NCBI GenBank assembly: GCA_016840385.1
Contig: JAEOSL010000061.1
Coordinates: forward strand, 1 to 21,180
Length of the DNA: 21,180 bases
Source of the DNA: Candidatus Thorarchaeota archaeon
GTDB lineage: Archaea > Asgardarchaeota > Thorarchaeia > Thorarchaeales > Thorarchaeaceae
Reading direction: 5' to 3'
Part shown: positions 14,900 to 21,180 of the stretch, in pieces
Numbering within the stretch: position 1 is the stretch's first letter
Layout of the letters: every line of letters begins with the position of its first letter
Notes under the pieces: model-generated
What the model saw: the letters and a program-made list of their open reading frames with translations, nothing else
What the model was told of the DNA's origin: nothing
Database searches by the model: none
Position numbers and translations under genes: made by a program

Positions 14900-16102
14900 C
14901 TATGATATTATTGCCTCTCTCTCAAAGAGCTTCGCACCAATGAATAGGAATACGAGTGTGAAACCTATCATGTAGCCGACATTGATTGAGAGTCCAATCA
15001 GTGTACCAGTTCCTGCTAGCACTGCGTTCAGGAAAAGGATTGCATGACTGAATGGCATTACAAGAATGAACACTCCTAATATTCCTCCATATTGAAGAAT
15101 ACTTCCTGTGAATCCAAGTATCCCAATCACAAAAGTCGGTATTAGCATGATCATACTGTTCACTGATTCTGCAGTTGCCCGATCCTTTGCTAGGCATGAT
15201 ATGACCACTCCAATTCCTATTGCACACAAGAGAACAAGGAACTGGCAGAACATGATGAGCGGAATTGTTTCAGGATTGACAGTATAGATATCTATGTTGG
15301 CTTGCTGTAGATCAGTGGCGAGACCTGCAACTCTCATAATGATGGATAAATTATATGTCAAGATACCCACGGCTGTGAAAACGGAATAGATGCCAGTCAG
15401 GGCAATACCTGCTACTAGTTTTGAACCGAGAATCTTTATTCGGCTCATGGGTACTACAAGCAGGGCCTCCAGTGTTTTAGCTTCTCTTTCTCCAGCAAAT
15501 GATTTACTGATATAGGGGGCAGGTGCGAGAACTGATGTTAGCATGACTAAGAATATGGCTAATGAGTGACCGTAATTTGCCTCTGGGGCAATGGTGTACC
15601 AATTGACCTGGACCTGTCGGATTATAGTGACTTCATTGATGACCAACTTTGAAAACAAATCAATTCGTGCTGCAGCGGCTTGAGCGCGGAAACTGGCTGT
15701 ATTTACGACAAGTTCCATTGTACTGTTGGAATTCAAATTAAGCTCCTGCGAAAACCCGTCAGGTATATGCACCCATACTGATATCGTCTTATCCACAATC
15801 ATTTGTTGCGCTTCTGCTAATGTTACGTTCACTAATGGGTCGATAAGCAGACTTGTAGTATTTTTGACAATTTCTTCGTACAGAAGCCTTCCCCACTCTC
15901 CATCATCTTCAACTGTGATATAGACCATCTCTGGTTCCTCACTAGTCTGGTAGACGATAAAGGAGAGAAACAATCCTTGAAACGTCCATGCAAACATTGG
16001 ACTGATGATGAAACCCAGTATCAACCATCGTGAGCGAGTAACTTCTCTAATTTCTTTACGAATCATCCAGAGTGTCTTAGCGTCAAGAGTAGGCATTTTC
16101 AT
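14900..16102 (-). CDS. ABC-2 type transporter permease
   Basis: This 400-residue integral membrane protein has the NatB/ABC-2 export permease layout. A cytoplasmic start with an amphipathic IRKEIREVTRSRW stretch is followed by a first membrane helix (about 27-50). A large external domain (about 55-180) comes next, with several NxT/S sequons. Further helices lie at about 184-202, 229-250, 285-305, 317-336, 340-360 and 372-392. The EREAKTLEALLVVPMSR motif after the second helix is a hallmark of the coupling helix in this family. The ATG overlaps the ATPase stop by four bases (ATGA), so it forms one exporter with the upstream gene. The cargo (ion, drug or lipid) cannot be told. Confidence 0.88.
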   Translation of the reverse strand: MKMPTLDAKTLWMIRKEIREVTRSRWLILGFIISPMFAWTFQGLFLSFIVYQTSEEPEMVYITVEDDGEWGRLLYEEIVKNTTSLLIDPLVNVTLAEAQQMIVDKTISVWVHIPDGFSQELNLNSNSTMELVVNTASFRAQAAAARIDLFSKLVINEVTIIRQVQVNWYTIAPEANYGHSLAIFLVMLTSVLAPAPYISKSFAGEREAKTLEALLVVPMSRIKILGSKLVAGIALTGIYSVFTAVGILTYNLSIIMRVAGLATDLQQANIDIYTVNPETIPLIMFCQFLVLLCAIGIGVVISCLAKDRATAESVNSMIMLIPTFVIGILGFTGSILQYGGILGVFILVMPFSHAILFLNAVLAGTGTLIGLSINVGYMIGFTLVFLFIGAKLFEREAIIS

Positions 16103-16878
16103 GGTACCGCATCTCCATAAACTCCTTCTCCTGTAACAAGGCCAGTGAAGACCTCCTCAAGATTTGCAGCGCGGAATTTCTCTTCGAGCTCGCTTGGTTT
16201 ACCAACAGCAACGAGTTTTCCTTCATTCAATATTCCAACTCTATCACAGAGCTCCTTCACTTCAGCAAGATCATGGGTCGTAAGAATAATCGTGCGCTTT
16301 TGTTCAGAACTGAGTTGTTTCAGCATGTTCCGCACAACTCGTGCTCCGAGGGTATCTATTGCAGTGGTCGGTTCATCGAGAAACAATATCTCTGGTTCGA
16401 TGATCAATGCTCGGGCAACAAGCACCTTTCTCTTCATTCCCCCACTGAAACCTTTCACCTGGTAGTCTTCTTTTTCCTTTAGTCCAACGATTTCTAGAAG
16501 TTTGTCTGCCCTTGAATTCAGGTCTTCCTCAGGAATACCATAGAGTCCTCCATAGTAGATGAGATTCTCTCGTGCAGTCAACCTATCATAGATTCCTGCT
16601 TCTTGAGGAAGGAGTCCTACTCTTTGGCGGATGAAATCTATATCCTCAGTCACATCTTTTCCAAGCACGTAGGCTTTTCCTTCAGTTGGAGTCAGTAAAC
16701 CAACTAGAACTCGAATCAGGGTCGTCTTCCCCGCTCCGTTGGTTCCTAGAAGTCCAAAGACTTCTCCCCGTGAGATTTGAAGGTCAACCTCATTCAGAGC
16801 GATAACTTCTCTCTTCTTTCCTTTCTCGAATATCTTTGTCAGTCCTTCAGTTTTTATGACAATATCATCTGTAAACAT
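16099..16878 (-). CDS. ABC transporter ATP-binding protein (exporter, NatA-like)
   Basis: This 259-residue nucleotide-binding subunit powers the ABC-2 permease encoded directly downstream. All key motifs are intact: Walker A GTNGAGKT (45-52), Q-loop Q92 in LLPQEAG, signature FSGGMKRK (144-151), Walker B ILFLDEP (164-170) and switch H202 in TTHD. The final 30 residues (EEVFTGLVTG) are the usual extension of the DrrA/NatA/CcmA group. It begins 27 bases after the stop of the unknown 255-residue gene, and the ribosome binding site is weak (GAGG about 13 bases upstream). It is probably transcribed as part of the purB operon. Drug, sodium or lipid export are all possible. Confidence 0.9.
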   Translation of the reverse strand: MFTDDIVIKTEGLTKIFEKGKKREVIALNEVDLQISRGEVFGLLGTNGAGKTTLIRVLVGLLTPTEGKAYVLGKDVTEDIDFIRQRVGLLPQEAGIYDRLTARENLIYYGGLYGIPEEDLNSRADKLLEIVGLKEKEDYQVKGFSGGMKRKVLVARALIIEPEILFLDEPTTAIDTLGARVVRNMLKQLSSEQKRTIILTTHDLAEVKELCDRVGILNEGKLVAVGKPSELEEKFRAANLEEVFTGLVTGEGVYGDAVP

Positions 16879-16905
16879 CAGTACAACCGTCCTCTATGAG
16901 AAATT

Positions 16906-17673
16906 CTATTTCACGTGGTCTACTTTCGGAAACGGTTCTTCACCTTTGAGATCAACAAGGAACTCGTACGCTCTAGCTGTTTCCTCATCTCCGCCCTCGA
17001 TGAATAATGTGATTGAACCCTCTGCTCCATTAACACCACCTGCAGAAATTGGCATTGCTTGAACGTCGAATAGTGCTTCGAGGGCTTCAATCTCAGTGAA
17101 GGCCATCCCCTCATGAAGTGCAATTGCTCCAACAGGTGTTCCAATGGCGTAGTCCCATTCACCTTTTCCAAATTGTCCACAGAATTCACTGTAAGCCACT
17201 GGGATTGATTTCTCAAGACCTACTGCAACTATGAGCTTGATATTCCTCGCTGCTACAGCACCAAGAAATACACCAACAGTACCTGCTGTAGGATGTGCTA
17301 GGAGGACTATGGGAACGTAATTTTCATCCAATGCATTCGCACTTTTGATAATCACATCATCAGGTCCTAATTTGTCAAGGATATCGATGACTTTTGTATT
17401 CTCCAAATATTCTCCTTTGTGGAAGATAGCATCAGTGAACCTCTTTGTACTATCAGTTACCGCGAGACCCTTGGGAACAACAATGCCTGCAATATGGCGA
17501 GTCTTATCGTATTCACCGAGTATCTCTTCAGCAATATATCCCGAGGTGGTCCCCATTGTGATACATAGGTACCCGTTCTTCATGGCGTTCTGTACAAGAT
17601 CTGTGGCCAGAATGCCACGTGCTATCAATCTCTTACTCTCAGCTGGTGTTAGTGTGGCTAGTAGTTTCTTCAT
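16906..17673 (-). CDS. Conserved protein of unknown function, 255 residues
   Basis: I have no functional name for this protein, although its sequence has the look of a conserved archaeal/anaerobe family. It is soluble and glycine-rich with alternating beta/alpha character. Notable stretches are MGTTSGYIAEEILG (40-53), IAGIVVPKGLAVTD (61-74), DVIIKSANALD (106-116), AHPTAGTVGVFLG (126-138), AVGLEKSIP (150-158) and ISAGGVNGAEGS (209-220). The Gly-Thr-Thr-Ser loop and repeated GG/GT turns could bind a phosphate or nucleotide, and a NagB/RpiA-like fold is one guess, at low confidence. GGAG lies 9 bases before ATG 17673. The gene starts 12 bases after purB and 27 before the ABC ATPase, so it is an operon member. 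The setting hints at purine or nucleotide metabolism, unproven. Confidence 0.75.
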   Translation of the reverse strand: MKKLLATLTPAESKRLIARGILATDLVQNAMKNGYLCITMGTTSGYIAEEILGEYDKTRHIAGIVVPKGLAVTDSTKRFTDAIFHKGEYLENTKVIDILDKLGPDDVIIKSANALDENYVPIVLLAHPTAGTVGVFLGAVAARNIKLIVAVGLEKSIPVAYSEFCGQFGKGEWDYAIGTPVGAIALHEGMAFTEIEALEALFDVQAMPISAGGVNGAEGSITLFIEGGDEETARAYEFLVDLKGEEPFPKVDHVK

Positions 17674-17685
17674 GGTGGCTAACTC

Positions 17686-19032
17686 CTATTTCTTGTGTAC
17701 CGATTCAGCTTCTCGGACAATCCGTCGCGAGGTTTCTCTGATATTGTTGTAATATTCCTCTAGTTGTAACTGCTCCAAGTCAAGAATACCTGAGAGATGT
17801 GCATCATTTCTCACTGCATCCAATAGGCTTGTGTCAGATGCCTGAGCGGTGTTACTCAGGGCTCGAAGTTTTTCATGTGCTTTTGGTCTTTCTAAACCTG
17901 CTTTTGTGAGTAGGGTTACAACGTATTCACTCAGGATTGAATCGTTAGAAAGGTTGAGGTTCCTCTCAACAGCTTTTTTGTCAATCTCAAGGCCTTCAAT
18001 TACTCGATTCATCTCTCGGACCATATAGTCAGTAAGAATGAATGCTTGAGGAATGATGAACCGTTCTGCTGAAGAATGTGATATATCCCGTTCCTCCCAA
18101 CTAACAACATTCTCTAGGGCTGGGGGAACTAACGATCTCACGATTCTCGCTAGACCGGATAACTTCTCACAGGTTACTGGATTTCGTTTGTGTGGCATTG
18201 CTGATGAACCAACTTGCTTTCCTTTCGCAAAGGGTTCGTAGGTCTCAGCAATCTCAGTTCGCTGCAGATTCCTCAGGTCCGTGGCAATCTTGTCAATGGT
18301 TGATGCTAGATTAGCTAGGGAAGTAATTGCCTCAGCAAGACGGTCTCGTTGAATGATTTGTGTGGTTGCGATTGGTACGTTGAGTCCAAGGGTTTCTAGA
18401 ACCTTCTTTTGAATATCGAATCCGGATGGACCTAGTGCAGCATGGCTACCAGTCGCCCCTGAAATCTTACCAACTCCAGTACTCTCCTTGGCACTAAGAA
18501 TCCTCTTCATGTGACGGTGAAATTCCTCAAACCAGACTGTGAAACGAATTCCGTATGTGATTGGAACTGCGTGTTGTCCATGAGACCGACCAACAGCAAT
18601 CAGGTCTTGGGTTTCCTTGGCTCTATCTAGTAGTGATTTGCATAGCGAGGCAATCTGAGGAATTAGAATCTCAAATGCCGCGTTTAATTGGAGCCCGAGT
18701 GCAGTATCTTTGATATCGTTGCTTGTGAGTCCAAAGTGGATCCACCGCGCCCCAGGTCCTTCACACTTCTCTGCAATGGCTTCGAAGAGAGCTACTACGT
18801 CATGTCGAGTTTTCTTCTCGATTTCCATGGTTCTTTCGAGGGTGACAATATCTGGTTTCGCAGTTGTGCAAATATCCGCAGCTGCTTCCTGGGGGATCAA
18901 ACCCATCTCAGCTTGTACTTCAGCTACTGCCGCCTCAATACTCAACCACAGTGAATGACGGTGTTCCTCCTCAAAGACGGTCACCATCTCTGGATGACCA
19001 TATCTTCCATAGTCAATAGGACTGACAGGCAT
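17686..19032 (-). CDS. purB: Adenylosuccinate lyase
   Basis: This 448-residue enzyme of the fumarase/aspartase superfamily acts twice in purine synthesis, cleaving SAICAR to AICAR and adenylosuccinate to AMP with release of fumarate. The signature loop GSSAMPHKRNP lies at 275-285, with its catalytic serine in the SS pair. Other active-site stretches are KTRHDV (H77), GLTSND (101-106) and GRSHGQHAVP (H151/H154). I placed the start at ATG 19032 (MPVSPIDYGRYG), which has GGAG just upstream and matches family length. An in-frame ATG at 19101 would add 23 residues unlike the family. It is the first gene of the minus-strand operon with the unknown protein and the ABC exporter, and it diverges from the carbamoyltransferase-like gene. 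The dyad at 19073-19099 lies in its leader or promoter. No other pur genes are present. Confidence 0.93.
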   Translation of the reverse strand: MPVSPIDYGRYGHPEMVTVFEEEHRHSLWLSIEAAVAEVQAEMGLIPQEAAADICTTAKPDIVTLERTMEIEKKTRHDVVALFEAIAEKCEGPGARWIHFGLTSNDIKDTALGLQLNAAFEILIPQIASLCKSLLDRAKETQDLIAVGRSHGQHAVPITYGIRFTVWFEEFHRHMKRILSAKESTGVGKISGATGSHAALGPSGFDIQKKVLETLGLNVPIATTQIIQRDRLAEAITSLANLASTIDKIATDLRNLQRTEIAETYEPFAKGKQVGSSAMPHKRNPVTCEKLSGLARIVRSLVPPALENVVSWEERDISHSSAERFIIPQAFILTDYMVREMNRVIEGLEIDKKAVERNLNLSNDSILSEYVVTLLTKAGLERPKAHEKLRALSNTAQASDTSLLDAVRNDAHLSGILDLEQLQLEEYYNNIRETSRRIVREAESVHKK

Positions 19033-19072
19033 GATACTCCAATCTCGCTGGTTTTTGAAAATCCCTTGCCTT

Positions 19073-19105
19073 GATATGGTTTGCCCACAAACCTGTATCA
19101 TATTT
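19073..19105. promoter_or_regulatory. Interrupted inverted repeat and TATA-like box between divergent genes
   Basis: GATA-T-GGTTTG-CCCA-CAAACC-TG-TATC (19073-19099) is a dyad with a perfect 6-base core and 4-base outer arms. It is followed by a TATA-like TCATATTT (19098-19105), centred about 23 bases before ATG 19125. That distance suits a leaderless transcript of the carbamoyltransferase-like gene. The dyad lies 40-67 bases before the purB start. It may be a shared operator; only the repeat itself is seen. Confidence 0.45.
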
Positions 19106-19124
19106 CATTTGATAGAAATCATTT

Positions 19125-20087
19125 ATGAATCACTCTAACTATCTGAATACCATGGACTCCAGAGCAGTAACAGAGATTCTCAAGGTTGCTCATGAAATCG
19201 AAACCAGTGGATTCTCCAAAGTTACCAGAATTCTTCAAGACCCGTTCGTTCTCGGTACTATGTTCCACAATGCTGAATCTAGAGAGCAACATATCTGTGA
19301 ACTCACTGGTGCTCGTTTGGGAGTACCTGTTGTTGACCTTAGCTGGAGAGATGTTGAGTCAAAAGAAACCTCCGCCTTGCTTGATGAACTGCTAATGGCA
19401 GAAAGCACTGTAGATCTACTTCTTACTGCTTTCAACAGTAAGGAAACCTTTGGTGAAGGTAGGAAATTGACAACAAAGTTCACTGGTGCTTCTAAGGGTC
19501 CAATAGTGAGTCTTCACGATGACATCTATAACTGGCAGACAGCTCTCTCACATGTTTTAGGATTCCAGAATCGTATCGGAAACCTCTCTGGAAAACGAGT
19601 TGTTGTTTCTTGGGGATTTGGCTCTAATTTTGCTAGTCCTGCAGTCGCACATGGACTGATTACTACCAGCGCTCTAGCTGGTGCAGATGTTCGAGTGGTA
19701 GAACCTCCAGACTTTCCCACACTTAATCGTGTAAGAAAAGAAGCAGCGGAATCTTCAAGGTCTGTAGAAGTAACCTCTGATTATAGAAATGCGTTCAGTG
19801 ATGCGGATGCAGTCTACGTACTAAACTGGTTCCGGCTTAATGATTTCAATCATCCAGAACGAAATGTGAACCATGTAAGCAAGTACAATGACTGGTATCT
19901 CACAAAGAATCTTCTTCCAGAATCCTGTATTCTTTCAACCGACCCCTCAATTCAATCAGGTCTCTCAATTGAACCCGAACTGCTTCAAGATCCACGTTGT
20001 ATCAACTCATCATGGTTATCACGAAGAGTCCAAACTCTTGCTGCAACAATACATTACGCTCTTCATTATGAATGCTCAATTACCTGA
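19125..20087 (+). CDS. Carbamoyltransferase-fold protein with degenerate active site
   Basis: This 320-residue protein has the aspartate/ornithine carbamoyltransferase layout. The N-terminal domain carries a helix MDSRAVTEILKVAHEIE. The C-terminal Rossmann-like domain is marked by GKRVVVSWGFGSNFASP (156-172), ALAGADVRVVEP (183-194) and DADAVYVLNWFR (226-237). The substrate motifs are largely lost. The carbamoyl-phosphate loop (STRTR) reads ESREQ at 51-55, HPxQ reads YNWQ at 135-138, and the HCLP loop is replaced near 268-275 (CILSTDPS). It may bind a different ligand, catalyse another transfer, or be regulatory. The start ATG 19125 has no ribosome binding site and seems leaderless; ATG 19152 is an alternative. 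The next gene overlaps it by 20 bases. Fold assignment is fairly sure; function is unknown. Confidence 0.7.
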   Translation: MNHSNYLNTMDSRAVTEILKVAHEIETSGFSKVTRILQDPFVLGTMFHNAESREQHICELTGARLGVPVVDLSWRDVESKETSALLDELLMAESTVDLLLTAFNSKETFGEGRKLTTKFTGASKGPIVSLHDDIYNWQTALSHVLGFQNRIGNLSGKRVVVSWGFGSNFASPAVAHGLITTSALAGADVRVVEPPDFPTLNRVRKEAAESSRSVEVTSDYRNAFSDADAVYVLNWFRLNDFNHPERNVNHVSKYNDWYLTKNLLPESCILSTDPSIQSGLSIEPELLQDPRCINSSWLSRRVQTLAATIHYALHYECSIT

Positions 20088-21180
20088 CCTTCATAGAGCT
20101 TTTATCGAACGGTGTATATCATCTCGTGAGATGTGGCGTATCATTCGACCTGATTCACTTAGAGTTTGGAAAAACCCAGAGGTAGTACGTAGACTATCAA
20201 GATACAGAGCAATAATTGACAAGGAACGTTTGGCAAAATATCTGATTGCTAAGAATTATCCATTCGCAGGAAGCCTCACTCAATCTACTGAGCAATTGTG
20301 GGAACTTCACGGTCAGATATCTATCAAATTTCGAGAGCATGTTACCCACGTAGACAGGATGGAGATAGTTCCATCCGAGAATCGCCTATCAACGAGTTTC
20401 TTGGACCTGAAGATTGAATTGGCACATCGGATTCTTGCAGACTGTCACTTTTGTGAACGCAAATGTGGTGCAGATAGGACCAAAGATGAGAAGGGATGGT
20501 GTAAACTTGGTTCTGAATCAAGGGTCTCTTCTGCATTCCTCCACACCGGTGAAGAAGCCCCGCTTGTGCCCTCGGGTACTATATTCTTTTCCTCTTGTTG
20601 TCTTGGTTGTGCCTTCTGTCAGAATGCTGATATTTCAACCAATCCGAATTCAGGACGTGTTGTGAGTTCCGAAGGCGTTGCTGCAGTTGCAGAGGGTCTC
20701 CACAGGGATGGTGCACTGAACATCAATTACGTTGGTGGTGATCCAATTCCTAATACTCACACCATCCTTGGTTCTTTACCATATCAGACATCGAATGTTA
20801 CTCAACTCTGGAATTCGAACCTCTATTGCTCTGAAGAAACGATGGCTCTTCTAGCTGATGTGTTTGATGTGTGGTTACCTGATTTCAAATATGGGAATAA
20901 TGAGTGTGCAGAGCGACTCTCGGGAGTCAAGAACTATTTCGATATTGTTTCTCGGAATCACTTGATTGCCTATAATTCCGGCGAGGTGATAATTCGTCAT
21001 CTTGTGATGCCCAACCATCTTGAGTGTTGTACAATTCCAATTCTGGAATGGGTGGCTGCGAACATGCCAAATTGCATCGTAAACATCATGGGTCAATATC
21101 GCCCCGAACACAGAGCTCGTAGTGAGCAAGATAAATTCCCTGACATCTCTCGAAGGGTAAGTGCTGAGGAGATGAATCTA
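20068..21180 (+). CDS. PflA/PflX-like radical SAM protein (COG1313 type), partial
   Basis: The frame stays open to the window edge, giving 371 residues without a stop. An N-terminal extension of about 120 residues precedes a cysteine motif C126-x2-C129-x3-C133...C145 (CHFCERKC, then KGWC). The radical SAM motif is C177-x3-C181-x2-C184 (FSSCCLGCAFCQN), which matches the FSxCxxxCxxCQN pattern of pyruvate formate-lyase activase homologues. NYVGGDPIPN (about 220-230) is the GGDP/GGEP motif that contacts SAM, and WLPDFKYG follows later. It should bind a [4Fe-4S] cluster and cleave S-adenosylmethionine to make a radical; the target is unknown. The start ATG 20068 overlaps the carbamoyltransferase-like gene by 20 bases, so the two are co-translated. 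No glycyl-radical enzyme is in the window. Confidence 0.85.
   Translation, partial: MNAQLPDLHRAFIERCISSREMWRIIRPDSLRVWKNPEVVRRLSRYRAIIDKERLAKYLIAKNYPFAGSLTQSTEQLWELHGQISIKFREHVTHVDRMEIVPSENRLSTSFLDLKIELAHRILADCHFCERKCGADRTKDEKGWCKLGSESRVSSAFLHTGEEAPLVPSGTIFFSSCCLGCAFCQNADISTNPNSGRVVSSEGVAAVAEGLHRDGALNINYVGGDPIPNTHTILGSLPYQTSNVTQLWNSNLYCSEETMALLADVFDVWLPDFKYGNNECAERLSGVKNYFDIVSRNHLIAYNSGEVIIRHLVMPNHLECCTIPILEWVAANMPNCIVNIMGQYRPEHRARSEQDKFPDISRRVSAEEMNL

Noticed and set aside
17345..17752. 135-codon plus-strand frame over the unknown gene and the end of purB
   Set aside because: It spans two minus-strand genes and their short gap, with no start context and no motif.
1..21180. tRNA, rRNA, CRISPR array, insertion sequence or prophage
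   Set aside because: Reading all gaps on both strands showed no cloverleaf-like segment, no regularly spaced repeat, no transposase or integrase motif and no terminal inverted repeats.

Overview
The window reads as a stretch of an archaeal chromosome. The gene content is that of an anaerobe (a tungsten-type aldehyde:ferredoxin oxidoreductase with its polyferredoxin, an iron-sulfur DHOD-like flavoprotein, a PflA-like radical SAM protein). The regulators are archaeal in style: a Tfx-like helix-turn-helix protein and soluble PAS histidine kinases. Starts are a mixture of ATG, GTG and TTG, several preceded by GAGG or GAGGTG ribosome binding sites, and at least one gene looks leaderless. By family resemblance I would guess an Asgard-type archaeon (Thorarchaeia-like), but no marker gene here proves it.

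Layout. 1-1352: a Tfx-like regulator and an overlapping four-helix membrane protein on the plus strand, behind a perfect inverted repeat. 1353-1975: a scar-like region ending in a truncated copy of an anaerobe ferredoxin-family protein. 2074-3405 (minus): a NYN nuclease-like protein with two OST-HTH/LOTUS domains. 3574-7879 (plus): a two-PAS histidine kinase, an M20/AbgB-type amidohydrolase, and a zinc-ribbon/proline-rich/coiled-coil protein. 7901-11455 (minus): a tight polyferredoxin > AOR > DHOD-like redox operon. 11633-14895 (plus): a three-PAS histidine kinase and an MtaD/SsnA-like amidohydrolase. 14900-19032 (minus): purB > unknown 255-residue protein > ABC ATPase > ABC-2 permease. 19125-21180 (plus): a carbamoyltransferase-fold protein that has lost most of its substrate motifs, overlapping a COG1313-type radical SAM gene that runs off the window.

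Working together. The redox operon probably oxidises an aldehyde, or a related substrate, and passes electrons to a 4x[4Fe-4S] protein. The DHOD-like subunit lacks the usual active-site cysteine, so its reaction is open. Several genes (AbgB-like hydrolase, deaminase-type amidohydrolase, PurB, DHOD/PreA-like protein, carbamoyltransferase-like protein) belong to families acting on amides, nucleobases or carbamoyl compounds. A shared theme of nitrogen-compound turnover is possible but is inference only. Both kinases are orphans with no response regulator in view.

Most promising undescribed units: (1) the carbamoyltransferase-like/radical SAM overlapping pair; (2) the AOR/polyferredoxin/DHOD-like triad; (3) the Tfx-like regulator coupled to a membrane protein; (4) the conserved unknown protein between purB and the ABC exporter. 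No tRNA, rRNA, CRISPR array, insertion sequence or transposase was seen.
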